In this document: in pieces, positions 33,495-44,965 of the stretch | Position numbering within the stretch: the first letter of the stretch is position 1 | How the letters are laid out: each line of letters begins with the position of its first letter | NCBI GenBank assembly: GCA_032622095.1 | Contig: CP136068.1 | Coordinates: 8,223,314 to 8,287,313 of the forward strand | DNA: 64,000 nucleotides | From: Siphonodentalium dalli | Lineage: Eukaryota; Mollusca; Scaphopoda; Gadilida; Siphonodentaliidae | Reading direction: 5' to 3' | The notes under the pieces: generated by a model | What the model saw: only the letters and a program-made list of their open reading frames with translations | Databases searched by the model: none | What the model was told of the DNA's origin: nothing | Made by a program: the position numbers and the translations under genes

Positions 33495-34440
33495 CACAGG
33501 GCCATTCTGTTGGGTAAAGGGCTAATTGATAACTATGCGGCGATATGAGCATGCAGACAAACTACCCTGTGCCATGCGGAACAAAAGATATGGAGATTTT
33601 ATGCTTATTGACACGCCATCAATTATCGCGAACTCGCGGACGCTCATGTGACTTATTCATTGAAAAACAAGTATCGCTCATGGACTAACTATTCCGATCT
33701 CTTTCTGGGTTTAAATCAACCGGACAAACGGCATGTCTCTCAACGCGAGTTTCACGCGCTGCATGTTCATCACTTTGTTTATGATATATTTTCTGTGGAT
33801 GCTTTACCGTGAAAAGACAACATTAGGTGTATTTACATGTATATCTGTATATCTAAAATAGTAGTACCTGTATATCCGTCTGTCTGTTCTCCCGGACCCG
33901 TGGGCCGGTTTCAACTACATTTTTGGTGATTCGGGGTAAACAGGCGGATGTTATAACAGCGTTAGGTTTTCTAAATTTTGATTTTAAAGCAAGAACAATT
34001 TTATTTTAAAAAATGAAAAAATACCGTTGTGAAATTGAGCAAGGAGTTTAATCTAAGAAAAAACATAATGTTATACGGCGTTATTTTCTAAAAAATTATA
34101 TCTAAAAACAAATTATTTATTTAAAAATAAATGCTAATAATTGTCGTTAAATTGAGCAAATTGAGTTCAATCTAAAATATAATTTCAAATATTTAATTTA
34201 AAAAACAAAATTAATGTAATTTTGTGTTTTAAATATCGAAATTCTTTAACGATTAAAGGAACCGCCGATGAATATAGGCTGTCTAAGATGAAAATGTCAC
34301 AAAGGGGTCACATGAGGTCCGACACTGAATAAAGACTCCCAAATTAGAGCCTGTTTCAGCTAATATTACAAATACAATTTTAGTTGATTCACAGCATGTC
34401 CGCGATCGGTGTTATTAATAATTTAGCAAATGCAGACGAG

Positions 34441-34787
34441 AACAGTGAGTAGTTAGAAGCGAATGTGAATATTTTAGCTGACGAGGAAATTTAATCCTGT
34501 CAAAAATAATCAACAGGGACGTGGCGACAAGAGTGGGTGGGTGTCTCACCCCAAACTCTCTTCTAAATTTTCAACAGTTGGAAAGTTCATGCCTCAATGT
34601 GACACAATGTGACAACAAAATTAGGTTGTAATTTTCCAACCATGCAGTAATTACATGTATACTATAGGAAGTTTGTTGTTTACAGACACAGTTTTCCAAA
34701 ATTAGGGAGCGTGTCTATATACAAAATTATAACAGTTGAACAGATTTAAGAACCAGTTCAATCAAGTGTGGTGTACAAATGGAATTT
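34441..34787. mobile_element. Segment present in units 2 and 3 but not unit 1, with hAT-like end
   Basis: Unit 1 joins GCAGACGAGAAC directly to GGTTTTCGCCATCTTGCG (about 13500). Here about 347 bp intervene. Inside, CAGGGACGTGGCGACAAG near 34512 resembles hAT-type ends, followed by GGGTGTCTCACCCC and TTTTCCAACC strings as in the MITE at 15376. The other end of such an element is not clear, so this may be a deletion in unit 1 and not an insertion. The unit 3 counterpart is 62154-62458, where part of the CAGGGACG start is deleted. Confidence 0.45.
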
Positions 34788-36753
34788 CGCCATCTTGCGA
34801 TTAATGCATAGTTCATTTGTAAAGATAGACACCCCAAATTGAGACATTCTAATCGATCCTGGACTAAGAAGTCAGTAAACTAAAGACAATTGGATTATGG
34901 TTGCGCACCTCAAGCGGCATCTGAACTTTAGAAGTGTGCAACCAGAGGGTCCCCTGTTCGGGAATGGGTAAAACTGTTCCAACCAGTAGCTCAAACATTC
35001 TAACTTTTGGATATTTCCAGCCAGAACTCCTACATGGTTGAACATTTTCCAAATGATGACCATTTCAGTCACAAATTGGCCGGATGTGGTCTAAACAACT
35101 CTACAGAAACTCTACAGATAAGGGTTGGAAAAACTATAAGAACAATTTCCATCTATTTGGTAAGATATTTTCAACTGATATTCTGTCGGACAAACCGAAG
35201 TTGAAATATCTCACCCCAAACGAGAGCGAACCCTCCCCTAATAACATGAGAAATGTAACTTACTCATGGTAAAAGTTAAAATCGTGAATGGTTCGTCAAT
35301 TCTGAGTAAATTGTGGGAGGTCATATGGGGTTTGGGATCACCCCTCTCATCGTTGGCATATGGGATCTTTAATGTGTTCCAGATTCCGGTAATATTGTTG
35401 AATTGAAAGTTCAAACCGGAACCTTACACTCGCATTTCTAACAGTCATTAATATTCTAAATGAAAAAAATCACTTGTAAAATGTTGTTCATTTTTACTAC
35501 AGGCCCAGCCTTTCGCATCACAATTAGATCATGTGAACTTATTTCTTTGTTAATAACTACGTTGTAATAATCTAGTTCACAGTAAGGCTGGTACCAGCTC
35601 GAAGTGGCATGATTTAAGCGACATATGTGAGCAGATTGAAATGAGTTCCCGGGGAAATATCCATGATTGTAAGTGACGCAAAGCAATTTGTTTCGCCTAA
35701 TCGTGCAACCTCGAGCTGGGATCTTCACCTAATTCATAGCGGGAGCTGCGCTTGTGTTATGCCAATGCATACAGCATCGCATGTATAAGAGAATGCACCG
35801 GAGGAAGTGGGGCTTTCTTGCTTATTTTATTTCAACTTTCTGACTGATTCTGAAACTGCCTATACAGCAGGGTGCTCTGCCTATCATTAGCTTATGTCAG
35901 CTTCCGGTGGGTAATACTTGGTACCTCTTATCGTGGACTCAAGTGGCATTGTGCATCCCCTGTTACTCATACAAAGCTACGATATATGGATCCAGTGTTC
36001 TGCGATAGAGGAGTCTTTCGGTTTTTGACTATTTGACGTTTTCCTGACATACCAATATCTGGGCTAATTATTTACAAACTTATTATTCATTTAGTTCTCC
36101 GTTCATTTAGTTGACCATCTCTTAGTCCTTAGTTTGTTTTATTCACCATATTCGCTCTGTAAATGTCCTCCAGAACGTATTATTTGCGACAAAACATTAC
36201 ATTTTAAATGATTATTTTGATATAAGCCGTACCAAACCATAATTTCACTGTTCCTACTAAACAGCACGGGATATAATTTTAGTTATTAATAGCACTGCCA
36301 CTACAGGCATTAAGGAACAATTAAGTTATATCAAGGCATTGTATAGCAATTATTGTCCCCCGACGTTCTGAAGGAAAAGGTTCGTCCGTCACACTCCTGA
36401 GTACCTTCATGGTGCAATCATCTCCTTCATATTTCATCCCAGAGATTTGAAACTTCAGAATATTTTTGCCCACATATTGAAGATGTGCAGCATGTACATA
36501 ACATATTTTTTGACTGAGTTATTAACCTTTTTCAACATTTTTTTATAAGTTTCAGTATGAGGGTACCTTCTTGGTGTAATCAACTCCTCCTACAGTTTTG
36601 ATCGTATATATTTGAAACTTCAGAGTATTGTTACCCACATATTGGGGATGTGCAGCAGATATATAGATGACGGAATTATTATTTGTTTACGGAGTTATTA
36701 ACCCTTTTTTATTTCTTTAACACAGCGGCATCGACTTGCCACGTTGTCGGGGG
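34788..36753. other. Unit 2 non-coding block (matches 13510-16693 minus insertions)
   Basis: No gene is supported. It contains the same repeat segments as unit 1 and two copies of the roughly 170-bp tandem repeat. A degenerate hairpin motif lies at 35762-35799. Confidence 0.45.
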
Positions 36754-37716
36754 ACTTTTGGTTGTTGAGTCGTTTCCGGCCGAAGGCCGGGTAGGATGGT
36801 CGGACTGCAGTTTGCATGTCCCTTCACCCTTTCTTGATTTATTCGATGAAGATCGGTAATTTTGGTTGTTGTAGGTGCTGTGGTTGGAGGCAAGGCGGCG
36901 AAAGCGTGGTGGGGGAGTCCTTGCGGCGGTTGTTTTGTGTCTTTCTATTTCTCTTTTTTGGCGGTGGTTCGGATGGTGATGTTTGGTAACTTGAAGTCGG
37001 ACGATTGAAGAGCTTTTCGGTTTCGGATTGTTTTAACTCGGCTTTTCTTAATGATTCTTGTGCTTTCGCTAAGAGTTCCATTGTGTGCTTTTGTCTTTCT
37101 TCGGAATCGGAGTCGGAATCAGATGTGTCGTAGGAGTCGGAATCAGATGTGTCGTTGGTGTCGGAGTCAGATGTGTCTTCTGAGTCGGATGTTTGTGCTT
37201 CTTTTGCTTCTAATTCGTCTAAGATTGCCTTTGCTTTCATTCTAGTCTCTTCTGCTTTCTTAATTGTTTCGTCTACGCTGGCTCGATATTTAGCTGATTC
37301 TTTCATGTAGTTGTAGTTTTCTCTCCATTGTCTGGTGGCATCTGTTTCTTGTTCGGTTACCGGTGGTATAGGATTGGCAGTTGAAGGCTCCGGCTCAGTG
37401 TATTCCGGAGTCTTCGGGTTGAAGTCCATGTCTGGCCGTGGAGGCGATGGTGGTGGTGATTCCATCTCCTGGACAGACTGGGCCGGGATTTCGACTGCAT
37501 GGGAGGAGCTGGCTGGTGTGATGTCCGTCGCCTTCTTCTCTTTCCATGCGGCTAGTCTCTCGGCATCTCTTTTTTTTCTTGATGGTGATTTCTTTTTCTT
37601 CTTTTTTATCTTTTGTCGTCGAACTTTCCGTGTTGATCTGGTATTATCCGGTCCACTCCCGGTAGGGAGCCCTGAAAAGGGCTGTGCCGGGCCGGACTGG
37701 AAATCCAGAATCAACT
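36754..37716. mobile_element. Segment unique to unit 2, flanked by 10-bp direct repeats, carrying a 296-codon frame
   Basis: GTCGGGGGAC precedes and follows the segment (36744-36753 and 37717-37726), while unit 1 has a single GTCGGGGGAC near 16684-16693. This is either an insertion with a 10-bp target duplication or a deletion in unit 1 between direct repeats. The left end has a GC-rich palindrome, CCGGCCGAAGGCCGG, near 36776-36790. GC content and codon composition differ sharply from the AT-rich surroundings. Confidence 0.55.
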
Positions 37717-37729
37717 GGTCGGGGGACAC
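36839..37729 (-). CDS. Lysine-rich, Ser/Asp-repeat protein, possible retroelement ORF1-like or last exon; unknown function
   Basis: This is a 296-codon open frame, by far the least interrupted non-repeat frame in the window. It opens without ATG; the first ATG is at codon 89 (MESPPPSPPRPDMDF). So either translation begins there or the frame is an exon entered at TGGATTTCCAG near codon 11. Composition in order: a basic block KIKKKKKKSPSRKKRDAERL (about 40-59), a Pro/Glu-rich part (about 90-125), a charged helix-prone part (about 135-180), an acidic repeat of SDSEDTSDSD type (about 180-212), a second helix rich in Lys/Glu, and a basic tail PPKKRNRKTQNNRR. The SPSRKKRDAERLAAW motif recalls proteins of invertebrate retroelements, but I cannot name a family. 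The stop codon overlaps AATAAA, and a TATAAAAG lies just upstream. It is absent from unit 1. Confidence 0.4.
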   Translation of the reverse strand: MSPDQLILDFQSGPAQPFSGLPTGSGPDNTRSTRKVRRQKIKKKKKKSPSRKKRDAERLAAWKEKKATDITPASSSHAVEIPAQSVQEMESPPPSPPRPDMDFNPKTPEYTEPEPSTANPIPPVTEQETDATRQWRENYNYMKESAKYRASVDETIKKAEETRMKAKAILDELEAKEAQTSDSEDTSDSDTNDTSDSDSYDTSDSDSDSEERQKHTMELLAKAQESLRKAELKQSETEKLFNRPTSSYQTSPSEPPPKKRNRKTQNNRRKDSPTTLSPPCLQPQHLQQPKLPIFIE

Positions 37730-39349
37730 TGGTCGGCTGACCTTTTATATTTTCAAGCCATTCATGACTTCACAGCAAATATTTACTTATATTAATATAG
37801 TTTAAGACCACCGCCGTGCTCATCCCCACCGTGACGCAATCTGTGCCAATTATTGAGTTTTAAACACTGACATTATTTACTATATATAAGTTTGGTGTAA
37901 ATCGGCTTCAAGCCTATTCTAATCATCGTTTCGGAGATCATGGGTACTCGATAATCACGGTTCGAGAACAGATGTACTCTAATCAACGAAACATGCGATT
38001 GCGATAAATCCACCATAGTGATACTATTCTGTAGGATATTATAACTGTTGTAGGCTCGGTAAACTTACATGTAAATGGTTTGCCCCACCAACTCGAAAAA
38101 GCATTGCAATTTTATGGAAAACTCATTTTTTGATAACAATAACTATATGTGGGATCCTTCATTTCACTGTCTACTATAGACCAAAGACTGAGAGGCCATA
38201 CTGCCTGAAAAACAACCATTTCCAAATTGTGGACCAATCATTATGATGCCCAAATTTACTTATTGAATCAGAGAGCAAATCAATATCATGTGGCCTACAT
38301 ACATGTGAACTCCCATAAACAGCATCAGCTATAAATATAGAACCAGAAGTTTAATTTATATGTTGCCATCTACACTGACTGGAAATGTTCCTGGTCCAAA
38401 TTTTAAATATGTCCCCATCGATATCCAGATATTTATCAAAATTTGCTATTATTGTCAGAGGGCAGAAACAAACTCCAGGCAAGGGTGTGTGGGTGACTCT
38501 GAGCGCCGATGGTAGATTTTTCAAATGTCATGTAAATTATTTTAAAGATAAATTATGACTACTATAAGTATTTAACATGTACAGTTTTATAAAGCGGACC
38601 AACATAAATCATTAATCAACACTAGGCGGCTCATAGTTTCAATATTTACCCAATAATTTATATTTAACAACATAATATCACGGGGTGTGTCCTGCTTATT
38701 ACGAGGAACAACTTCCACTGATAAAAAAAAAGAATTTTTCCATCAGTTCTCATTGTTTTTTTTTTACATTCAATTATCACTCCAATGCCAACGTCAGCTC
38801 AGTTAATTTTTCATGTATGAATGGTATAAACATGTGTCCTGTATTATTGTATTGTAACACTTTCGAATGTTACACGGCGTAAGCAAGGTTAGTTTAGAAG
38901 TCAATGTCCTGGCTCAAATATCAATACTTTATGCGTGGGAAACTAACCAGGATGAAATAGTCTATGCTATTTCATCATGGGCTAGTGGTCCCATAAAGAA
39001 TATATTATCTTAACATGTTTGGCCGGTCCACTATACGTTGAACAATGGTATGGCTACAGCTGGTTTGGGTGTTGGCTTCTAGATTCTCATATATACTAGT
39101 CTTGTTACAGCCGAGACTAAAAAAGATTCTGAATTCACACTCTTGCTTCGAACGTATTGTTGAGAAGATAATGTTTATATGTGATTATCCGTGACTGCCT
39201 GATGTTAACATGTAAATACGTGTATAATAATTGTCTATGTCTGAGAGTTGCCGACTTAGTGTTAAAGAACCTGTGGAGTATTACAGTATTATGTTCATTA
39301 ATTGGTAGATGGGACCTTGGATTACTGTGACCTACCAATAATTATAATG
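37727..39349. other. Unit 2 non-coding block (matches 16694-18312)
   Basis: No gene is supported; see the unit 1 counterpart. Confidence 0.45.
37742..37749 (-). promoter_or_regulatory. TATA-box-like TATAAAAG upstream of the 296-codon frame
   Basis: TATAAAAG on the minus strand lies about 15 nt upstream of the open frame start and outside the inserted segment, so it is also present in unit 1 (near 16708). It could serve as a core promoter for the minus-strand frame, or be chance in AT-rich DNA. Confidence 0.25.
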
Positions 39350-39761
39350 AATACCATCAGGGTTGGGTCAATTACATTGAAATGTAATTAATTACAATTA
39401 CAATTACATTGAAATATGTCAATTACAATTACAATTACATTGGAAATACAATGTAATTAATTACAATTACATTGGTTCAATTACAATTACAATTACAATT
39501 ACTTTTGGTTAATGAAAATCGGGATTCGGGAAGAGCTTTAAGGAGGAAAGTCATTTGTGTTGATGAACTTTATTGATATACATAAAATATAAAAGCAAAT
39601 TAATGTAACACAGTGAAACAATGTAAACAAAACAATAAAACAACAACTACATGTAGAGCACAAATTGTTCATTTGATGTGGTGGTTACACCTGACCATCA
39701 TCATTCTTTCGAATTGCAGCTAGCAGGCTTAACCCAGGAAAGTTTGTACAATTAAGTCGAC

Positions 39762-40189
39762 CAGGGGCGGCGGAAGCTACAAAAAGTGGGGGGGGCATCC
39801 TTTTTAATATACTACATGTATGAGTTAAAAACTGTTCAAATGTGCGCCGCAATATTTTGCAAAGACTGTTTAGTATGATGTTATTCGTGGCTACCTTTAT
39901 GAAAGTATAAAACAAGAGTTTAAATTATGGTAGGCTGCTGCTCATCACTTATGTTTGCAGCCAAATACTGACCAAGGGATTACTTGACTTGCTATCTTGC
40001 TAGCCATAGCCATAACAGCATAAGTGATAAGATTAAACACATGTGTCTATTAATGGAATGTTTTCTTGGGAATAAAAAATTATTTTATCCAATGATTTTA
40101 GCATTGGAAGATGTTGAACCCATAATTGGGGAAAAAGTGGGGGGGGGGGGCACGTGCCCCCTGTGCCCACCCTGGCTCCGCCGCCCCTG
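39762..40189. mobile_element. MITE nested in the hAT transposon (428 bp)
   Basis: The ends are CAGGGGCGGCGGA and, in reverse complement, CAGGGGCGGCGGAGCC. The flanks AAGTCGAC (AAGTCGCC in unit 1) and AATACGCC are a weak 8-bp match. G-runs meet a perfect 16-bp palindrome, GGGGGCACGTGCCCCC, near 40146-40161. Proline-rich frames over it are by-products of the G/C runs. The left part is also present in unit 1 from 18720. Confidence 0.55.
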
Positions 40190-40217
40190 AATACGCCAGT
40201 ATGTGAGTGGACTGATA

Positions 40218-40340
40218 TCACTGGGCACGCACGGTTCCTGCAGATGTTTCGTAATCACTGTCAGTTGTGAGGATCGGTGTAGTTGGCACTTCATCCATGA
40301 AACTGAAGAGGGCGCGCTCATATTGATCCCTATGTTTCCG
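40218..40340 (-). pseudogene. hAT transposase exon 2 remnant
   Basis: The acceptor TTTTTGTTTCAG at 40341 is followed by CGG AAA CAT, giving RKHRDQYERALFSFMDEVP, which completes the BED finger begun in the exon at 40922-41039. The frame reaches TGA at 40218. The nested MITE begins about 30 bp further on and separates this from C-terminal traces. Confidence 0.6.
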
Positions 40341-40921
40341 CTGAAACAAAAATAATTAACATTAAGATACATCATTATGTATAATTTGCCTACATACTAA
40401 TAGCAGGTATTAAAACAATCAAGCCAGCTAGGGTTGTAAATCACACACAATGACATAATCAGGATTATGAAGTAAAACAGGCCACCTGCCTAAGGCTGCC
40501 TTTGTTAGGGGATTAACGCATTGATAAAATACTGCAGTGGAGTCATATAATTAGGACAGCAAGACAGATTAAGTGCACAAAACTGACCAGATATGGAGGT
40601 GAATACAGTTAAGCTCAAAACAAATAGACTAAATGATGTTTTGTTATGAAGACAAAATGCATTTATTATTAACGTTATAAAACAATTATTGTTTTAAAAT
40701 GTATGTATTACTTTTAAAGATATATTCCGGGAATGTTCAGAAACAACAATAATGTTTATGAAATTATTATTATTTTGTTTAATTCAATACATGTTCTTGT
40801 ATTACTTATGTACATATTGTCATGATGATATACACATTAATGTAGGTGTATTAAAACATATACATATAATAATAACAATAACATATATAAATAATATAAA
40901 ATAAAATTCAACATGACTTAC

Positions 40922-41039
40922 CTTTAGATGTGTGATGAAATTTGAAGTTGCTTTTGCTGAACCCGAAATCAGTGTTGGACAATGTTTACATGTAGCTTTG
41001 AATTTGTCAGAAATATCATTGGGCAAGGTAAAATGTTGC
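40922..41039 (-). pseudogene. hAT transposase BED zinc-finger exon
   Basis: The acceptor TTCTATTCATTAG is at 41040 and the donor GTAAGT follows AAG at 40922. The 118-nt exon encodes FTLPNDISDKFKATCKHC, then SNFITHLK. Splicing to 40340 in frame gives CxxC and HLKRKH, the zinc ligands of a BED finger, which binds DNA at transposon ends. The splice phases agree. Downstream catalytic parts (RNase H-like core with inserted domain) are missing, so the copy is non-autonomous. Confidence 0.7.
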
Positions 41040-41330
41040 CTAATGAATAGAAGAAAAATATGAGGATAATGACCCCATATGTATAACACTAGTCAAGTAA
41101 ATGCTGATGTGTTAACTTGTTATATTGGTCTGTATTTTTGGAATGTAATTGAAAATGTAATTGAAATGTAATTGAAATTACACCCCTTTTCTCAATGTAA
41201 TTAATTACATTCAATTACATGTAATTGAAAAAACCTTCAATTACAAATTACATCCAATTACTTGGGAAAATGTAATTAATTACATTCAATTACAATTACA
41301 AATTACAATTACCCCAACCCTGAATACCAT

Positions 41331-41884
41331 ACCTGTCTATAAATATAAATTTCATTGACCATTTTGTATATGACATTCCCCACTGTGATTGATATTCTTC
41401 AATAAACACTTTAAAAAAATTATAATGAAAATAGATGATTAATTGAACATAACATGCTAATTATTACAAAACATGTTTTCACCTTTGAGATGAAAACATT
41501 TTATTTCGGGATTACTGTTTCTGCCACGTGATCTTGTAATGCGCTCTGCTGCGCACTTTACACCCAAACCCGCTTACATTGACTCCCCGTATGTACCGCC
41601 CTACATGTATATACGTGCCTGCTATATGCACCATGGTAATATGCATGTGTATCACGTGTGTTAATTACGCCACATAAGGGTAGTACAATATGGGGGTGTG
41701 GTGGAGCAGCGAACGCGTTACAGGACCTTGTTTTCAGCCATTTGCAAATCATCCATGTATTTTGTAAGTGTGGTTTTCAGTTACTTGTCATTTTTGCATG
41801 GAACAAACTGAAGATGGGAAATTATATATTCAATACAGAGACTGGGCGACTATTTTGTCATCCAGTCGGGGCAAGTCACAACAT
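41331..41884. other. Non-coding stretch between two transposons
   Basis: No gene is supported. Confidence 0.4.
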
Positions 41885-41899
41885 AGTCTGGTCGTTGAG

Positions 41900-42790
41900 A
41901 CTTGATTTTGAGGTGAACCTAGAATAAATTGGTTACAAGCTGTTTTGGTGTCATTTTGTCGGGCAGAATCTGGGGATCAATATATCCACTAAAATCCGAT
42001 TTGGGGAATTTTGTTTACAGCTCGCTGAAATGGGGTTCTATTTATGGCTTTTTGTGTAAATTTTGCTGTTCCTTATTAGTCTAGTCAATCTGATGGAAAG
42101 AAAAACCCAACCGTGAACAAATTACTATGCAATGTCTTTTGGTGTGTTAGAATGTGACTATATCCATATGATAAGATAACCAAAATCCCCATGAATCCTA
42201 GGGTGGGAAAATCGTCATTTTTAGGTCAAAATACAGGAATATTAAAAAAAAATGGTACTTAGATTTTAAGGTGAACCTATATTAAATTGGTAACAAGCTG
42301 TTGTTGGTGTTATTTTGTCGGGCAGAATCTGGGGAACAATATATCCGAAATTCGCTTTGGGGGAAATTTTCTACATATCTTTGAAATAGGGTCCTATTTA
42401 TGGCCTTTTTTTTGGTCAAGTTTGCAGATCCTTATTAGTCCAGTCAAACGGATGGAAGGAAACGCCCAACCATGACAAAATTTGCAATGCAACGACTGTT
42501 GGTCTTTTTGAGTATGACTATACTCATATAATAACATATCCAAAATCCCCATGAACCAGAATGGGAAAGTCGCAATTTTTGAGTCAACATACTGGAATAT
42601 GTAAACAAAAATGGTGAAAATTGGAATTTTTTTAATAAACAAATCTGCCAACCATAAACGCTCAGTCAAGTTATCTGACTGCCAAATGTGACCATATAAT
42701 AACATATCCAAAATGGCCACGCGTTTAATGAAGGGAAAGTCGTTAATTTTGGATAAAAATGAAGAAAATATGTAAGAAAATGGTGAAAAT
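41900..42790 (+). repeat. About 360-bp direct repeats inside the AGTCTGGTCG element
   Basis: Two long copies and one partial copy share TTTTGTCGGGCAGAATCTGG, GATGGAAGGAAACGCCCAAC-like text, and AACATATCCAAAATCCCCAT. Identity is about 75-80% by eye, so the repeat is old. Confidence 0.65.
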
Positions 42791-44042
42791 TGGAATGTTT
42801 GTCTGGGAACCAGGTCGGCCAAAATGCTTTGCCAGACTGGGGCCCCAGTATTAAACTTGATCCATTTTTTCGTAAGGATGTCTGCTCCAACTAATTTGAT
42901 GCGACCATGTGGCCGTGAATGTTACGGGGAAATGTGGCGGCAATTTCCTGGAGTGTACGACCATTCATTACAGGGTCCTCTGAATGTATTAATGTGACAG
43001 AAACATGCAACAAAAAACCGCATTATTCCTTTTGCCATAGCATAATTAAGCCTGTCATTTCGTGCATAATTTGACCCTAAAATTATAAAATGGCGAATCC
43101 TAATCCGCTATAGTAAGTCATATCCCGAGGATTTGACAATTCGGTGTCTAAACAGTTTTCAAAATGACAGCGAAAATGGCGTCGGAAGTGAACAATTGAA
43201 GCGTTTTTTTTTTGTTGATTTTTTTTACTAAAACTTACGATATCGTATAGCCAATATGTAATCATATATGCCACCAACCGAGTTTCCAAAGTCACCAATA
43301 GTTTCATAGTACACCAAATGAGTGTCCCGAACCACACAACGAGTCCGTTAAACCATATACAGAGTTACAAAACCCATCTGGTATATAAAAAAAACAACAT
43401 GTGAGTATCCAAATCCATACGACGGGCGCCCCAAATCCAAACATTGTTCCAAACCATCGACGGGATGTCCCAATCCACCAAACGAGTTTCAAAAAACACC
43501 CAGACTGATGTGGACTGAGGTAGGTAGCTCCCGAAACGATACTCAACTTATCTTAACTGGTGTTATAACTGTCATTACCCACACATATAGTCCCCTAAAA
43601 CAAATATCTTTATAAAAACATATTCCCCGGCTGAGTCCATACTGATGTACATGTAACATTGATCTCTTACAACGAAATTACAGTGACATCATTACTTTAT
43701 GTTAAAGATAGATTATCTCTTCTGCAACATGATTTATATATAGGTTCCGAACTTCCTGTGTGTCTATATATAAATATAATACGTTAAACGGGCTCCCGAA
43801 GGGAGCCTTTATTCAGCGTCGGAGGATTGGCATCTGTTCATATTGGACGTACATGTATTTGATTCTGTGGACTTATACACGTTATTCCGTTGGATGGCTC
43901 GGGCCACAGTGAAAACACATAATTATATAAAGAGCGCACATATTTGCTGCAACATAATTTACATATCCTCGTGCAAATTGGTTCATATTGGACTTATTTT
44001 ATTCTGAAATGGGCCCATAGTGAGCTTATTTAAAGTTATATT

Positions 44043-44965
44043 AAACACTCCAGTAGGGTGATCAAATAGAAATGGTGAATAATCTTCCTCAAAGTATAGT
44101 TATATTGTACAAATATTATATCCAAATTGACAGCACACCGCCATTCTTATATATTAATGAAATGCAGTGATTCTCGATGGCGAAATAAATTTCGTAAATT
44201 TATCGCCGATAGTTGGGTCCCGAAATTGTAAGTAAATATTTACATTTGAGCTTAATTCAGACGACGTTTTCTTTGGGATGATACGGTCAATTTGCTTCTG
44301 ATTTTCCGTTATGTTAGTAGAATGCTAAATTCCCCCTTGATGACATGGTGCTGAATACTAACTTATCAGTTTTACGTACCCGAACAAGTCTTAAATTTGT
44401 TTTTTATTTAAATCAGAATTTTGAAAAACTAACGCCGTTATATCCTCCGCCAGGGTACCCCGAGTCAACACACCAAATTCGGTTGAAATTGGACCAGAAG
44501 TCTGGGAGAAAATACGGACAGACAAACGGAAAGACAAACAGATCCTACTCTCTATGGAACCACAACGGAGAAGAGTTTGAATAACATTCGCCAATAGCTT
44601 AAAGACATATTATGTACTTGTTCGAGTGTGATAAACTTATAAGTTAGTACTCCTGCGCTATGCTAACCTCGGGAATGTGTCATCCTACTAAGATTACAGA
44701 AAATTTCAAATGAATCGACCATACCACTCCATAGAAAACATCGTCTGAACTACGCTCAATTGTAGATATTTACACCTCAATTCGGGACGCAACAATCGGC
44801 GATAAACTATATAACGTAAACGATTTCGCCATCTAGAGTCATTGCATTTAATTTATACATAAGAATGACGGTGTGTGCTGTCAATTTGGATTAATATTCG
44901 TACAAATTAACTACTTTGAGCAAGATTATTCTCCATATCCATTTGGTCACCCTACCGGAGTGTTT
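44043..44965. mobile_element. Foldback element with arms of about 330 bp
   Basis: The left arm starts AAACACTCCAGTAGGGTGAT and the right arm, in reverse complement, AAACACTCCGGTAGGGTGAC. Homology is followed inward through TTGACAGCACAC, TTATCGCCGAT, TTCAGACGA and TACTAACTTAT, so nearly the whole element folds back on itself. The loop (about 44410-44600) contains AATTCGGTTGAAATTGGACC and CGGACAGACAAACGG, a motif type seen in many invertebrate repeats. No coding capacity. It is nested in the 4.3-kb TIR element. Confidence 0.75.

Larger units (their letters stand above)
33132..33520. mobile_element. 'Hairpin-of-hairpins' MITE, unit 2 copy (389 bp)
   Basis: The ends are CCCCTTACCCAACA and, in reverse complement, CCTTTACCCAACA. 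GCTAA flanks both sides (33127-33131 and 33521-33525), and unit 1 has one GCTAA at 10721-10725 with no element. Depending on the exact ends, the duplication is 5 bp GCTAA or 3 bp TAA; TAA would fit PIF/Harbinger. The right half holds two 67-bp palindromes in opposite orientation (33280-33346 and 33428-33494) around an AT-rich core. The palindromes plus CCCTGTG arms form one larger inverted repeat. No protein is encoded. Confidence 0.8.
39358..41322 (-). mobile_element. Complete hAT transposon with BED-finger exons (1965 bp)
   Basis: The ends are CAGGGTTGGG and CCCCAACCCTG, and the 8-bp target duplication AATACCAT is perfect (39350-39357 and 41323-41330). Both subterminal regions are rich in AATTACAATTAC and TGTAATTGAAATG strings, typical of hAT transposase-binding regions. 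The minus strand keeps a BED-zinc-finger exon and a second exon. Near 39685 a frame with NFPGLSLLAAIRKN resembles the hAT C-terminal end. Most of the transposase is gone, and a smaller element (39762-40189) is nested inside. Confidence 0.85.

Noticed and set aside
40085-40375. Proline- and glycine-rich minus-strand frame
   Set aside because: It runs through G/C tracts of the nested MITE and joins unrelated parts of the hAT element.
43790-43815. Hairpin GGCTCCCGAAGGGAGCC followed by T-rich sequence, like a bacterial terminator
   Set aside because: The context is eukaryotic and no gene ends there. The adjoining TTTATTCAGCGTCGGAG is the reverse complement of a dispersed repeat string near 13385, 34318 and 62030.
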